Assembly: GCA_949358305.1 (NCBI GenBank)
Contig: OX442314.1
Coordinates: 66,534,429-66,598,428 of the forward strand
Direction of reading: 5' to 3'
DNA length: 64,000 nucleotides
Source of the DNA: Strigamia acuminata
Lineage: Eukaryota > Arthropoda > Chilopoda > Geophilomorpha > Linotaeniidae
Positions within the stretch are counted from its first letter, which is position 1. Every line of letters begins with the position of its first letter. The position numbers were made by a program, and so were the translations under genes. Shown here in pieces: positions 1-11,082 of this stretch. The notes under the pieces are model-generated. The model was not told the DNA's origin. It did no database searches and was given only the letters and a program-made list of their open reading frames with translations.

Positions 1-2060
1 AAAAAGGAAAGACGATTAAAATTTTAATTCTCCGGTCGTGGCACCGACTTTGCGGTCCGTGCTTTAACCGATAATTAGGTTATCTTCGTCGTAATTCGTT
101 GGAATAAAAATTTTATAGAAAATGAGCCGTTTCGTATTTTATTTTCATCTTCCGGGGGTCTCGCGCCGTCGTTGTGGACGGGAGTCTTCCCGAACACGTT
201 CGATGGGTTTTGCCAACACTTTCAGATCGAACTCGGGACTCGGGCCCGCCGCTCGGTCGAGCGGCGCACAGTACCCGCCGAGCGGCGCGGTATCCGATAT
301 AAAAACACCCTTGCTTCGCCACGGTCTCAGACTGGCCTTCGGGCCGGTCAAAATAATAAATAAATAAATAAATAAATAAGTCCGAAAATGGAACGTATCC
401 GTCCCGACGAATAGATGCGGTTGGGGTCGTTGAGCGACGGCGGCGGCAGCGGCAGCCTTGACGACTCGCCCCGAAAATAAGTTTCCGCGTCGGCATCCGT
501 TCGTTCGTTCGTTCGTTTATACGTGCGCGCGGTCGCGTGCATCCTACTCGTGTCTGACGTGGCGATCGGTACGGAGTAAAAAATATCACCCGAAAAAGAA
601 AGACGATTAAATTTTTAATTCTCCGGTCGTGGCACCGACTCTGCGGTTCGTACTTTAACCGTTAATTAGATTATCTTCGTCGTAATTTACCGGGAAAAAA
701 AATTTGTAGGGAATCCGTTGTTTTGTATTTTATTGTCATCTTCCGGGGGTCTCGCGCCGTCCCAGTCGATGGGAGTCTTTCTCAACACGTTCGATGGGTT
801 TTGCCAACACTTTCAGATCGCCAGCGGAACTCGGGCCCGCCGCTCGGTCGAGCGGCTCAGTACCCGCCGGGCGGCGTGGTAGCCGGGTTCTCGCTTCCAG
901 TGGCTGTAGGCGTCCTTCTTGAACGCCTTCCTCGCTCTCTCGGTCTCAGACTGGCCTTCGGGCCGGTCAAAATAATAAATAAATGAAGAAACAAATAAAT
1001 CGGAAATAGAACGCGCCCGTCCCGACGAGAATAGGGGCAAATGGTGTCGTTGAGCGGCGACGGCGGCGGCAACCCCGACGACTCGTCCCAAAAATAAGCT
1101 CCCACATCGACACTCATCCGTTAGTCTAAACCTCTTGACGTGCATTCTACTCGCGTCCGACAGATTCGGTTCGTTGTGGGCATAGAAAACATCCGCACAC
1201 CGATACGGCATGTTTCGACGTCGATGCGCGACCGCGAAGCCGAGTCCCCGGCGACGTACATACTCGCACAAGCGCGTTCGCTGCGCGCGATATTGCGTGT
1301 GATGCGATGCCGATGAGCTCGACACGGTCTTTCGACGCGGGCGTCGATAATAATGTCCGTCAACGTGGATAAATGCCCGCAGAGTGCTTTGTGTTTATGG
1401 CAACGCACCGGGACGCAATTAACCAACCACTTACGAAAATTCAAAACATAATTGTTTAACAAAAGGAAACTCGTATAATGTTGAAACGATAAAGAAAACG
1501 CAAAATTTAGATTCAAATTCAGATTCGAATTGGGTAAGATTAGGTCAGGTTAGACCCACAAACTCTGGGGGAGCGACACGAAAATGAAAAGGGCGCACCT
1601 ATCGCTTATAGATGTCTGGCGATCGACAATGGGTGGACGATTAAAGTTTAAATTTCGGATCGTGGTATCGGTTTCGCGGTTCGTATTCCAATAGTTAATC
1701 ACATTATCTTTGTACCAAACGACCGATACAAAAGTTTTGTAAAATATCCGCCGTTTTATATTTTAATTTCACCTTCCAGTTGCCACGCGCTGTCGTAGTT
1801 GGTGCGAATCTCCATCAACGCATTCGACGGGCTTCGAGAGTGATTCCAGTAATCCAGACCAATCCTGGCCCTCGCGGAAATCCGGAGGGTTTTGGTTTTC
1901 CGCGATTGTTTTACTCACTTCTGTGGTTTTTCTACTGTATGAGTTAATAGATGTTCTTTTGAACGTCTCTCTCTGTACAGAATACGGGGCAGCTGGCGCC
2001 GACAAGCACCGGCAGCCCCAAACAATTTGTTCAAAAATAAGCTTCTGCAAGATGTTTCGT
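1..2060 (+). repeat. Left terminal tandem array of RepA (~616-bp units)
   Basis: At least two tandem units and a more diverged third unit lie here. Landmarks repeat in order: a block beginning GACGATTAAA near 11, 601 and 1638; a block ending in CTTCCGGGGGTCTCGCGCCG near 150 and 740; the hairpin ACTGGCCTTCGGGCCGGT at 331-348 and 950-967; then an (ATAA)n tract and a GC-rich stem. Spacing between the two hairpins is about 617 bp. The array runs off the window start, so the copy number is unknown. Open frames in this stretch are repeat by-products, not genes. Confidence 0.85.
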
Positions 2061-2696
2061 AAAAAAACCCGACGGGATTCCCATTTTTAACATTATGGTG
2101 TTTTTTTTTTTTATTGCCACCAAAGCGCGCTACCACCGCAAATTTTCCCGCGTTTGCCATGTACGCGCCGAAAACCACAGGCAATGAACTTTTCCACAAA
2201 CTGAAAAACAAAATATATGGGTAAGCGCACATGGGCGAATAAAACAAGATTAGCCCAGTTTCGGAATTTATTGGGTCGACGTTTTGTATTCACGCGTGAC
2301 GGGGGCACCACATGTGGAAAACGCGCGAATCACGCGCGTCTACGCACATTGGAAACTTAGTATTAACGTTCGTTTCGAGTTAAATAAAAACGACGACCGT
2401 GACGAGGACCACAAAGACGGCGATAGCAGGATTCGTCGGAACAACGAGGATTGCCAACGAGAGAGACCCGTTCATTCGCCAACGCTCCATAGTTCAAACT
2501 TAAATCGTTCTCGGACTGCCACCAGATGTCACATCAGCCGCTCACGACATACACACACTTTGGTTCGGCAGCTTATATCAAACGCGCGCGTTTCATCTTC
2601 CGTCTGATCCTCACTACCACCTCGTGTTCGTTGGTAAGTAAGTTTGATGCTTTGTGTGATTTCTCGGTCAATGGACCACGCCCACGACCACAATCA

Positions 2697-2750
<54 letters not shown>

Positions 2751-2895
2751 ATTTACTTTCAGTTGTTTACTCGTCTCACAAACAAAAGGAAAATGGCGGA
2801 AGCACCACAAGAGGAGGGTGGCGGCAGGTCATACTCCTGCGCTCTATGCGATGATAAACACCCCGATAGTAAGAAACGGTTATTTATTTACTTAT
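1053..2895 (+). repeat. Left arm of long, nearly perfect inverted repeat
   Basis: This segment recurs in reverse orientation at 59740-61562. Mirror positions sum to 62615 outside the (CT)n tract and to 62635 inside it, because that tract is about 20 bp shorter on the right. The only other differences I saw are single-base ones, for example a one-base indel near 1280 and a substitution near 1213. The inner breakpoint (2895) lies in the first intron of the zinc-finger gene at 2793, so the right copy carries only its first exon. Confidence 0.92.
2702..2749 (+). repeat. (CT)n microsatellite
   Basis: A pure CT run lies just upstream of the zinc-finger gene. The mirror copy on the right arm (near 59887-59912, as GA) is about 20 bp shorter, the main difference between the two arms. 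Confidence 0.95.
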
Positions 2896-3341
2896 TATTT
2901 TATATCTTTTGTTCTATATCTTTTATTTATTTTATATACATAAATATTTTTTAATTTTATTTTAATTTTTTTCTTCTTCTTCTTCTCCCCCGCCCCATGT
3001 GCCTCAGGACCGAACGGATTCTTCTGCGTCGACGTCTTTCGCCATCAGCGACAGCGACACAACATCCACAAGGACGTGAAAAATTTCTCGCGCGAGCTCG
3101 TCTGTCTGGCATCGGTGAGTGTCCGATTATCCTCTTCACTCACACACTAGTTAACTAATTCGTATTTTTATTTTTTCCCCTTTCTTCTTAGGCGTTGAAA
3201 CGAGTGCACCGACTCAACGGGCGACGCTGTCCGTTTTGTGCGGCGACGCCCTCTCCCGGGGATCTCGTCACTCATTGGGCGGAGGCACACGATTACCAAG
3301 CGCCCGCCGGAAACGATGGAGGTGGCGTCAATGGACATTAG
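2793..3341 (+). CDS. Small two-finger zinc protein, paralogue of the 25.6 kb and 41 kb genes
   Basis: Three exons (2793-2868, 3008-3114, 3192-3341) join in phase to give about 110 residues. The first finger is split by an intron: C16 and C19 in CALC, then H38 and H43 in FRHQRQRH. The second is C74-x2-C77 (CPFC) with H89 and H94. Both introns are GT-AG, with donors GTAAGA and GTGAGT. The same order of CxLC, HxxxxH and CP(F/L)C fingers, with introns at matching places, occurs in the larger genes ending at 31107 and 40951, so this looks like a short family member lacking the acidic linker and C-terminal parts. Nucleic-acid binding is an inference. ATG at 2793 follows a purine-rich context, and no earlier in-frame start is evident. 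Confidence 0.7.
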
Positions 3342-3544
3342 TTTTTATTTAATTTTATTTTTTCCCCATAATTTGCACTGTCCAACTCTTCTTCATTTGC
3401 TTTTATTTGTTCTTTACTTTTTATTATTTATCTATTTATTTAATTTTTTTTTTTTTTTTTAATAAAAAAGAAAACAAACAAAAAAAAATCCACATTAATC
3501 ATTGTTATTGTTATCATTATTACAAATACACGGTCAATTTTTTA

Positions 3545-3826
3545 TTATCCCGCGTCTTCTTTGCCAGCCTCTCGATTCTCTTTCTGAGACTCGTCGCCGT
3601 CTCCTTCGTCTTTTTCTGATGTGACTCTTACCACACCCACATGGACTAACGCGCTCACCACTGAATGCGACAAAAGAACGTCTCCATCTGGAAGCATCTC
3701 GACTCTCATGGGGACGTTTCTGTTGCCTTCATTCTTTCGTTCCTCCTCCTTCGTCGCTCTTTGGACTATAAGATCCACCGTCTTCAACCTGCCCGTCGGC
3801 GCACGCGGGATGGAAGCGGCGGACGA
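3545..3826 (-). CDS. Terminal exon of an acidic, Ser-junction coiled-coil family gene (partial)
   Basis: Read on the minus strand, a pyrimidine tract and CCAG acceptor at 3830-3827 lead straight into a Ser codon (TCG) and 93 codons ending in TAA at 3545. The exon encodes a basic start (SSAASIPRAP), a charged middle (KEEERKNE) and an acidic tail (EKDEGDGDE). An intron immediately before or beside a TCG Ser codon is also seen in the related genes at 13.6, 19.2, 34.4 and 48.9 kb. I could not fix the upstream exon: the obvious ATG reading near 3955 does not join in phase. It converges with the zinc-finger gene at 2793. Function unknown. Confidence 0.5.
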   Translation of the reverse strand, partial: SSAASIPRAPTGRLKTVDLIVQRATKEEERKNEGNRNVPMRVEMLPDGDVLLSHSVVSALVHVGVVRVTSEKDEGDGDESQKENREAGKEDAG

Positions 3827-3841
3827 CTGGAAAAGGAAAGA

Positions 3842-4669
3842 AAACAAATAAAAAAATAAAAAATAAACGAAAAAATGAACAAATAGTGAGAATCTCAACG
3901 TGATACCCCTTTTTTTCAGATTTCACTTCCATTTGTCCAATTTTCATTACGAAGTACATTACATTACGTTTCGGTCACGGCTTCCGTCAGATGGCGCTCT
4001 GGTTTACTTAAATTTTGCCGTAAATTGCTTTTTTCGCCTTTGTAACTATATTTGATCCAAAAACTAATGACGCCATCGTTTTCAGCGCCAAATTACACGT
4101 AGGAAACCTCATTTAATCATTAAAATTGTTCAGTTTTAAAAATCAGTCTTTTTCAAATTTCCCACCAAATTTGCCACGCGGTTGCCGACTTCGGTGGATC
4201 GTAACGGTACTTTTTCTTGACCAAATTGAAAAATAAAAGATACAGGCAGGTGCAGATTTGGATTTCCAGTCGAATGAGACTGATTTCAAAATTTATAAAC
4301 CTCATTTCGAGATAGAAAACAATATTTTTCAGTTTGCGACGAAGATTTCTGCCTCCATTATAGCTTACGGGATCCGCCGAGTGGCGCTGTTTTCCATTAC
4401 ATTTCGCCGTAATTTAGCATTTTCTTCTTTTTAACTATATTTAATGCCAATTTCATATTTATAATTGGAAAATAGACCAAAAACTGCACCAGAAAAGTCT
4501 ACTTTCCAATCGTCCGATTAATTTTTTAATTCATTTTTTTGGGATATTACACAAACCGGAAGTACCGGAAGTAGAAACATTACATACAGGTCACGTGACC
4601 GGACGTCGAAGACGGACAGACAGAGCCGTTTCATTATTAGACTTTCTAAACACAAGGTTTAGAAGTCTA
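3842..4669. other. Intergenic with two diverged copies of a short motif block
   Basis: No gene is seen. Two related stretches (about 3980-4060 and 4370-4445) share a (G/A)TGGCGCT core followed by a CCGTAA(A/T)TT block and a TTTTTAACTATATTT-like segment. The related motif CAGATGGCG with a following TTACAT(C/T)ACA recurs at 14.72 and 16.63 kb, so these are pieces of a dispersed repeat. A palindromic GGTCACGTGACC lies near 4590. Confidence 0.5.
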
Positions 4670-5640
4670 AAAAATAGAAATGCATTTCCCGATCGTAGAA
4701 TTAATTTTGTGCCACGTGCTCCAATCATTAATTAAATTATCTTCGCCGCAACTCACTGCCATAAAAGTTTTATAGAAAACCAATCGTTTCATATTTTATT
4801 TCCATCTCCCGGTGGTCTGGCGCCGTCATAGTCGACGGAAGTCTCTCCGAACACGTTCAACGGGCTTCACGAACGCTTTCAGATCGAATGCGGAACTCGG
4901 GCCCGCCGCTTGGTCGAGCGGCGCAGTACCCGCCGAGCGGCGTGGTAGCCGGGTTCTCGCGTATGGCGATAGGGGGTCCTTTCTAAACAAACACCTCTCT
5001 CGGTCTCAGACTGGCCTTCGGGTCGGTCAAAATAATAAATAAATGAATCGGAAATAGAACGCACCCGTTCTCGCTCGGTCTACCGGCGAATGGGAGCAGT
5101 TGGGGCCGTTGAGCGGCGACGACAGCAGCCCTAACGACTCGTCCCGAAAATAAGTTTCCGCACCGACATCCGTTCACTTATTTAAACCCCATGACGCGCG
5201 CGTGGTTGCCTGCATTTTTCGGCTCGTTTCGACACGTTTCGACGTCGACGCGCGACCGTGAGCAAAGTCCTCAGCAACATATGGACATGAGTGTGTCTTT
5301 GCTCGCGATCTACGCGTTTGAGCGCGTTACGACGCGCGATAATGCACGTGATGCGATGGGGGTGAGCGCGACACGGGCTTTTGGCGCGGGCGTCGGTAAT
5401 GATGTCCGTCAACGTGGATGAATGTCCGCGAAGTGTTTGGTGTTTATGGCAACGCACCAGGACGCAATTAACAACCAACAAGAATTAAAAATATAACTGT
5501 TTAACAAAAAGAAACTCCTATAATGTTGAAACAATAAAGAAAACGCAAAATTCAGATTCAAATTTAGATTTGAATTAGGTCAGATTAGGCCAGGTTGTAG
5601 ATCCACAGACTCTCGAGACGACAACAAGAAAATAAAAAGG
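4670..5640 (+). repeat. RepA copy
   Basis: It starts with the TTTCCCGATCGTAGAATTAA-like block, passes the CCGCTTGGTCGAGCGG stem, the tetraloop hairpin at 5010-5027 followed by (ATAA)n, and a second GC stem around 5092-5140. It ends with the segment GGTCAGATTAGGCCAGGTT that closes several RepA copies. Orientation is the same as the left terminal array. Confidence 0.75.
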
Positions 5641-5693
5641 ATGCGTTTATCGTTTGTAGGTAGAATCTCGCGCCGAGTTAAATAAAAGTCTTT

Positions 5694-6260
5694 AAAAAAT
5701 AGAAATCGATTTCCCGGTCGTAGAATTAATTTTGTGTCATGTGATCCAGTCATTAATTAGATTTTCGTGGTAGATGTTGCGTGAAACAAGATCGTGAACG
5801 TCTCAATTGGTTTACGATTTAAATTTCATCTCGCAATACACGCTGCACCAACGTAGTCGACGCGAGTTTATATCACTGCACTCGATGGGTTTTGTGAGCA
5901 TTTTTAGACCAATCGATCGTACAGCTTGTTTGCTAGTTTCCTTTCGAGGTCAGCGGTTAACTCTTTGCATTCTATGATGCTGTTGGTTCCAACGGCGATA
6001 CGCGTCTCCCGCCTGCCTCTCGGTCTCAGACTGGCCTTCGGGCCGGTCAAAAAAAAAGAAAAAAATTAATAAATAGATAAATAAGTCGGGAACAAAACGC
6101 ATCCATCCCGACGAATAGTGACAGTTGGGCTCGTTGAGCGGTGGCGAAGGCGGCGGCAACCCCGACGACTCGTCCCAAAAATAAGCTCCCACATCGACAC
6201 TCATCCGTTCGCGTGTGCACGTGTGTGTCTGTGTGTGGCATTTTACAACGGAGTGGCATC
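5694..6260 (+). repeat. RepA copy, shorter variant
   Basis: It has the same start block as the copy at 4670 and a tetraloop hairpin at 6030-6047 followed by an A-rich tract. The segment around 6110-6205 closely matches the outer edge of the right arm near 61490-61560, which is the variant unit found at that junction. Confidence 0.7.
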
Positions 6261-6548
6261 GACGTGTCCATTGGTTGACTCGAGTTCCAACCGTCCCCAA
6301 CGCCTCGTAAAAATCGACACCGATTTTATGACTTTGAACGACTTTATCGCTAACATTTCCATCTGATTCCCCGTAACGACGTTTTGACCATTGCTCCCCC
6401 CACACTCCAATTCAAAATTTAATAAGAAATTGTCAAACTTTTCAAATTCTATGATAAAAGTTGAGTGTTTTTATTGTTTACAAAATAAAAACGAAAAATA
6501 AAAAAATAAAATAAAAAAAGATTCAAAATCGACTCGTCACATCGCCGA

Positions 6549-6806
6549 TTACGCGCCTGGTCGTGGGTCACTGAGGAAGAGATCAAATTGAATAAACTAA
6601 ATGAACAAACTGATGGACGAGCGGACAAATTGAAACGTTGAACCGAATTAATTACCTCGACGCCGGACGCCCTGGCAACGTCGGTTCGGTGGCCGCGAAA
6701 CGCGCTAGCATCCTGGCGCGCCCGCGGGATTGACTTGAAAAATAGAAAATAAAATAAAATAAATATAAATAAATAAATCAATTCGAATCAAACCAACCAA
6801 TCGGTC

Positions 6807-6837
<31 letters not shown>

Positions 6838-6944
6838 GTTGAATCGAATTAACTCACATCGGCATCGGACGTCCCGGTCCCATCAACTGGGCGCCCGCGA
6901 AGCGAAGAAACAGTAAGGAACGTCCGCGAGGATGGCTTAAAAAA

Positions 6945-6975
<31 letters not shown>

Positions 6976-7598
6976 ATGAATAAATAAATCAAACGAGACG
7001 TTTGACCGGATTACATCGGTTCCGGAGTCGCGCGCTGGAATGGCGCAACCCGCATGATGGGTCGAATGTGACCGGGTTCGGTCCACTGCCACGATGGCGA
7101 CTGGGGCGGATCAATTGGCTGACAACTGAATAAACAAAGAAATAAAGAAATGAAGAAACGGATAAACGAACGATCGAAACCGGTCGGTCGAATCTCTCAC
7201 CTTGCATCATCGCCGTCGTTGTTGTGGTCGTTGGTTTTCTCGTTTTTGTTCATCGTCTGGAACATAGAAATTAAATTAAAGTCGAATGCAAAGGAAAATA
7301 AAATAACGGCTAAGAAAAAATAAAAAATTGCAAGTCACGAGTCTGTCAAATGAGCGAGCGAGCGGTGCCCGACCGAACCAATGCAGGCGTTCGTGTTTGC
7401 ACGCGCGTGTTAATTGATACGTTGTCGAGAGAGGCGTAGAGGTAATCGAGGGTTGTTTTTTTTTTCAATTTGTCGATCGATTGACTGATAAATGTGACGG
7501 TAGAACGGTCAACTACTCACTTTTTGGAAGATGGAAACACGACGTCGTCTGTCCCGCGCGTGATCACTATCGATGCATAGAGCGACACCAAGTGACAT
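6549..7598 (-). CDS. Six-exon gene with repeated 78-nt exons; Arg/Pro-rich protein
   Basis: Minus-strand exons are 7598-7521, 7256-7201, 7125-7015, 6935-6858, 6733-6656 and 6570-6549. All introns are GT-AG, phases match, and the joined frame (about 140 residues) ends at TAA. Exons 4 and 5 are both 78 nt and encode related 26-residue units (HPRGRSLLFLRF and QSRGRARMLARF, each ending in a GRP motif). Exon 1 is also 78 nt. The gene at 11.1-12.0 kb has two 78-nt exons in the same phase with a similar GPSRLSF start and RP-containing end, so the two are probably paralogues. I recognise no known domain. The start could lie upstream of 7598. Confidence 0.55.
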
Positions 7599-7824
7599 AA
7601 TCCGGAAACATGGCGGCTGTCTGTCTCCATCCTCTCGGCACACGGTTCCACGCGGCGGGTATCTCCGTCCACTCGACCAATCGTCGTATTCGTTGTTATC
7701 CTTTTTCCTTTTTTTTTTCTTTTTTTTTTCTTTCTTTTTTTTTCTTTTTTTCTTTTTTAGGCGAGTAAATAAAACTGACTGAAATAAAAATTCCCATCCG
7801 TCCACCCATTTCGTTTTGTTTTTT
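7599..7824. other. Upstream region of the 6.5 kb gene, with T-rich tract
   Basis: A 70-base run of T with scattered C occurs at 7688-7760. No separate gene is supported. Confidence 0.4.
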
Positions 7825-8760
7825 AACGTGACGATTCTGAGTAATTACGTCACACCGTGTACCCCAACCATTAATCAGATTATCACGATAGATGTCGCGT
7901 GAAATGAGATTGTGAACGCTTAAACTGGTCTACGGTTTAAATTCCATTACGCGATGCACGGCGCGCCATCGTAAATGACGCGAATTTCGGTCACTGCATC
8001 CGATGGATCTACTAACACCTTCAGACCAACCGGGACTGATTCGAGCCCTCGCGGAAATCCGGGGGGTTTCGGTCACAAAAGTCTGCATTCGGGTTGCGCA
8101 ACCACTCTATTGTTCAGCCGTTGGTCAACCGGGGCAGTTGGCACCGACGAGCGTCGACAGTCCCAACAAATTCTTCCAAAATAAACTCTCACATCGACAT
8201 CACAACGTTCCGCCCGGTACAAACAAACAAACAGTTATGAAAAACACTTGGTTTATCTATTTATTTATTTATTTGTCCGTTCGTTTCCACACACTCTCTT
8301 TGCACATGACAGATTCGGCATCTGGTCGTAGAAAATTTCAATATTTTGATGCAACACGTTCTGGTGTCAGTGCGCGATCGTGAGCGAAGTCCTCGACAAT
8401 GTGCTCGCATGAGCGTGTCTTTGTTTGCCATGCACACGCGTGAACGCGTTCCCACGCGCGATAATATGCGAGGTGCGATGTATGTAAGCGCGACATGGAT
8501 TTTTGACACCGGCATCGATAATAATGTTCACCAACGTGGATAAATGTCCGAAGGTGTCCGGTGCTTATGGCAACGCACCGGGACGCAGTTAAATAGCAAG
8601 TAGAATTAAAAATATAATTGTTTAATAAAAGGAAACTCTCATAATGTTGAAACGATAAAGCAAACGCAGAATTCAGATCCAAACTCAGATTCGAATTAGG
8701 TCAGATTAGGCCAGGTTATAGATCCACAAACTCCCGAGACGCGACAAGAAAATGAAAAGG
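7825..8760 (+). repeat. RepA copy
   Basis: It contains the 34-nt GGGGC...GTCCC stem at 8131-8164 followed by CCAAAATAAA, a (TTTA)n tract, and the closing GGTCAGATTAGGCCAGGTT segment near 8700. The copy is oriented as in the left terminal array. Confidence 0.75.
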
Positions 8761-8789
8761 ACGCGTTTATCACTTACAGGTGCCTGGCG

Positions 8790-9180
8790 ATCGACAACGA
8801 GCGGACGATTAAAGTTTAAATTTCGGATCTTGGAACCGGTTCCGCGGTTCGTATTCCAATGATTAACGAGATTATCTTCGTAGCAACCGACTGGAACAAA
8901 AGTTTCGTAAAATATCCGCCGTTTCATATTTTAATTTTACCTTCCAGAGTTGACGTCCCGTCGGAGTCGACGCGAGTTCTAATCACCGCGTCCGCTGCAT
9001 TTTGCGAAAGCCTTCAGACCGAGAGCAGAGCGAGGGGCCGTCGTCGCTCGGTCGAGCGGCACAGTACCCACCGAGTGGCGCGGTACCCGAGTTCTTCTGA
9101 CGCCAGTGCCGATAGGTGTCCCTTTTGCACGCCCCTCTCGGTCTCAGACTGGCCTTCTGGTCAGTCACAATAACAAATCA
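8790..9180 (+). repeat. Truncated RepA copy
   Basis: It begins GACGATTAAAGTTTAAATTT at about 8803 and runs to the tetraloop hairpin at 9148-9165, where it stops abruptly. The hairpin reads ACTGGCCTTCTGGTCAGT, with changes that keep the stem paired. Confidence 0.75.
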
Positions 9181-10186
9181 AAAATAAGCTACACAACTGA
9201 CAAAAGTTATGATTAAAATGCTGATTAAAAATGTAATAATATTGTTGCCAAATAACTGACGACTATAAATAAATTTTCCACATTGAAATTGTCCGTAAAA
9301 TCCGAAGTAAAATTCATCGGAGGAAATTATACCTGTGCACCTCGCTGCGCGGTATCTGCGCATGCGCATTTACGATTTAACGCAAACTTTAAATTAATCC
9401 CAGAATCCATCATTGTTCGCAATTGTGATTGCGTCTGGAATTGTGTGCTATTTTAATTGTAAATTTTAATATTTCAATAATCTCAAATCAAACTGAAAAA
9501 AAAAAAAAAAAAAAAATATTCATTTCATTAAATTCTGATTGTCGCCCCTCTCGACCACGTTGCGTTCATTATCACGCATTAGGGCGCGCTCAAACGCGCG
9601 TACCATTAGAGGCGACGCGTTTGCGTTGGTGCACTGATGTGCGCTTCTCTCGCGGGTGGGCGCAAAGAAATGGAGAGGAAAAGAGAAAACGTAAAGAAGA
9701 GAATGGAAAGAATCCTCTCTTTATTTTTTTTTATTTCTTTATTTATTTATTTATTTTTTTTCTTAATTTCTAATTTGTGTCACCGAGTGTCGCGTCGTAT
9801 TCTCGCGTCTTTGCAGCGAGCGACGGGCTAAAGCTTTCCTACCATACCGCGCTTTGCTTCGCGCACTTGTACGCATTGGTTCATTCGCTATATCGAGTTT
9901 CGTTTGCACGGTAAGCAAACCTAGTCAATTTTCAAAATAGAAAAAGGGGAAGAATCTCCAACAATTTGACCGACTCGTCAATTAAACCGACCGACCAACT
10001 AACTAAATGAACCAGAACGGGTCGATGCGCGAGCACGGGCGGGAATCCCCGTGGTTACACCACTATCACCGCCATTTTGTTCTCGATCTCTATCCAATTT
10101 TAGTTTTGCAGTCGGACTCACGATTTTGTCAGTTTTTCGTTTTTCATTTATTCGTTTAAATTCTTTCTCTTTTTCCTCGATGGTAG
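9181..10186. other. Region upstream of thymidine kinase
   Basis: No gene is seen. A poly(A) run is at 9497-9517 and a (TTTA)n tract at 9720-9770. A GC-rich stretch at 9570-9640, with a CGCGCTCAAACGCGCG core, also occurs in RepA-linked DNA at 17.94, 20.75 and 22.42 kb. A candidate initiator-like TCAGTT is near 10128. A pyrimidine tract ending in TAG at 10184-10186 would serve as the acceptor of a 5' UTR intron and would remove an out-of-frame ATG at 10180. Confidence 0.35.
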
Positions 10187-10201
10187 ACGCAACAAGACGA
10201 G

Positions 10202-10759
10202 ATGTCGACGTCGGCCATCGAGGATCGACCACGAGGCAATATCCAGTTAATAGTGGGCCCGATGTTTGCAGGGAAAACAACTGAACTCTTGAGGCGCCTA
10301 GAAGGAGAAGAAGCGTTGTTATTGAAGCCCAAAATCGACAACCGCCACATTCCCGGAGAAATCGTCGCTCGTGACGGAAAATCGAGAGCGGCGCGCGCCG
10401 TCGAAAACCTCGCGGAAGCCCGAAGACAATCCGAAAATTTCGGGATTATCGGGATTGACGAGGGCCAGTTTTTCGAGGACTTGGTACAATTCTGTCAAGA
10501 AATGGCAGAGAAAGGAAAGACTGTGGTAATCGCGGCCCTCGATGGGGATTTCAAGTTGAACCCGTTCGGTCAAGTCTGCGATTTGCTCCCGAAATCAGAG
10601 CACATCGTGAAGCTGAAGGCAACGTGCTACCGGTGTCGAGGGGAAGCCGCGTTCACGAAGCGGACGTCGGGCGAAGAAGACGTCGTGGTGATAGGGGGTG
10701 CCGAGAAATACGCCCCCACGTGTCGCGCGTGTTTCGCAAATTGTTCACCAATCGGCTAA
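10202..10759 (+). CDS. TK1: Thymidine kinase, TK1-like, intronless coding region
   Basis: The 185-residue product phosphorylates thymidine with ATP in the pyrimidine salvage pathway, normally as a cytosolic tetramer. The P-loop GPMFAGKTT is at residues 19-27. The Walker B/catalytic DEGQFF is at 86-91, with E87 as the expected base. The AALDGDF segment is at 111-117. Zinc is bound by C142, C145, C174 and C177, and the GGAEKY lasso segment is at 165-170. Family length is about 190-240, so this is compact with no C-terminal regulatory tail. The coding region has no intron although its neighbours are heavily spliced, which suggests a retrocopy, viral origin or selection for compactness. An AATAAA lies at 10833-10838. 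The product assignment is firm; the enzymatic activity is inferred from intact motifs. Confidence 0.96.
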   Translation: MSTSAIEDRPRGNIQLIVGPMFAGKTTELLRRLEGEEALLLKPKIDNRHIPGEIVARDGKSRAARAVENLAEARRQSENFGIIGIDEGQFFEDLVQFCQEMAEKGKTVVIAALDGDFKLNPFGQVCDLLPKSEHIVKLKATCYRCRGEAAFTKRTSGEEDVVVIGGAEKYAPTCRACFANCSPIG

Positions 10760-10832
10760 CTAACAAACCGGTCGTGTCGTTTTTAACACCGATAGATTCA
10801 TTCGAATTAAATTTTTTTTTTTTTTGCGATCA

Positions 10833-10838
10833 AATAAA
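10833..10838 (+). promoter_or_regulatory. Poly(A) signal of thymidine kinase
   Basis: AATAAA lies 74 nt after the TK stop codon in an AT-rich context. It is the expected distance for a short 3' UTR. Confidence 0.6.
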
Positions 10839-10969
10839 CCCAATCAATCGTGGCCACTTATCTCAAATTCAATTTTTATTTAAATTATAAACCACAAACG
10901 AACAAAATACAATAAAAAATGAAAAATTACGCCGATGGCGCTACGTTTGATAACGATGTCCCACTAAGA

Positions 10970-11065
10970 GGAAGAAAAAAAAATATATGTATATATATAT
11001 ATATCAAACAAACAAACAAACAAACAAACAAACAAACAAACAAACAAACAAAAAAAAAAAAAAAG
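10970..11065. repeat. (TA)n and (AAAC)n microsatellites
   Basis: A TATATA run at about 10983-11002 is followed by CAAA repeats to about 11051 and a poly(A) run. They separate TK from the convergent gene at 11083. Confidence 0.9.
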
Positions 11066-11082
11066 AATGATAAAAAGAATAA

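Noticed and set aside
813-1325. 170-codon frame in the left terminal array (and similar ones at 62633)
   Set aside because: The frame spans the RepA hairpins and microsatellite and recurs with variable breaks in other copies; it is repeat sequence.
1530-1560. Telomeric TTAGG repeats
   Set aside because: The segment GATTAGGTCAGGTTAG resembles TTAGG units but is degenerate, short and part of every RepA copy end (5570, 8700, 21200), not a telomere array.
2644-2943. Ser/Leu-rich frames around the (CT)n tract
   Set aside because: Translation of a CT dinucleotide run; not conserved as protein between the two arms because the tract length differs.
10180-10284. Upstream out-of-frame ATG overlapping the thymidine kinase start
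   Set aside because: A pyrimidine tract and TAG acceptor at 10186 suggest it is removed with a 5' UTR intron; not listed as a real upstream ORF.
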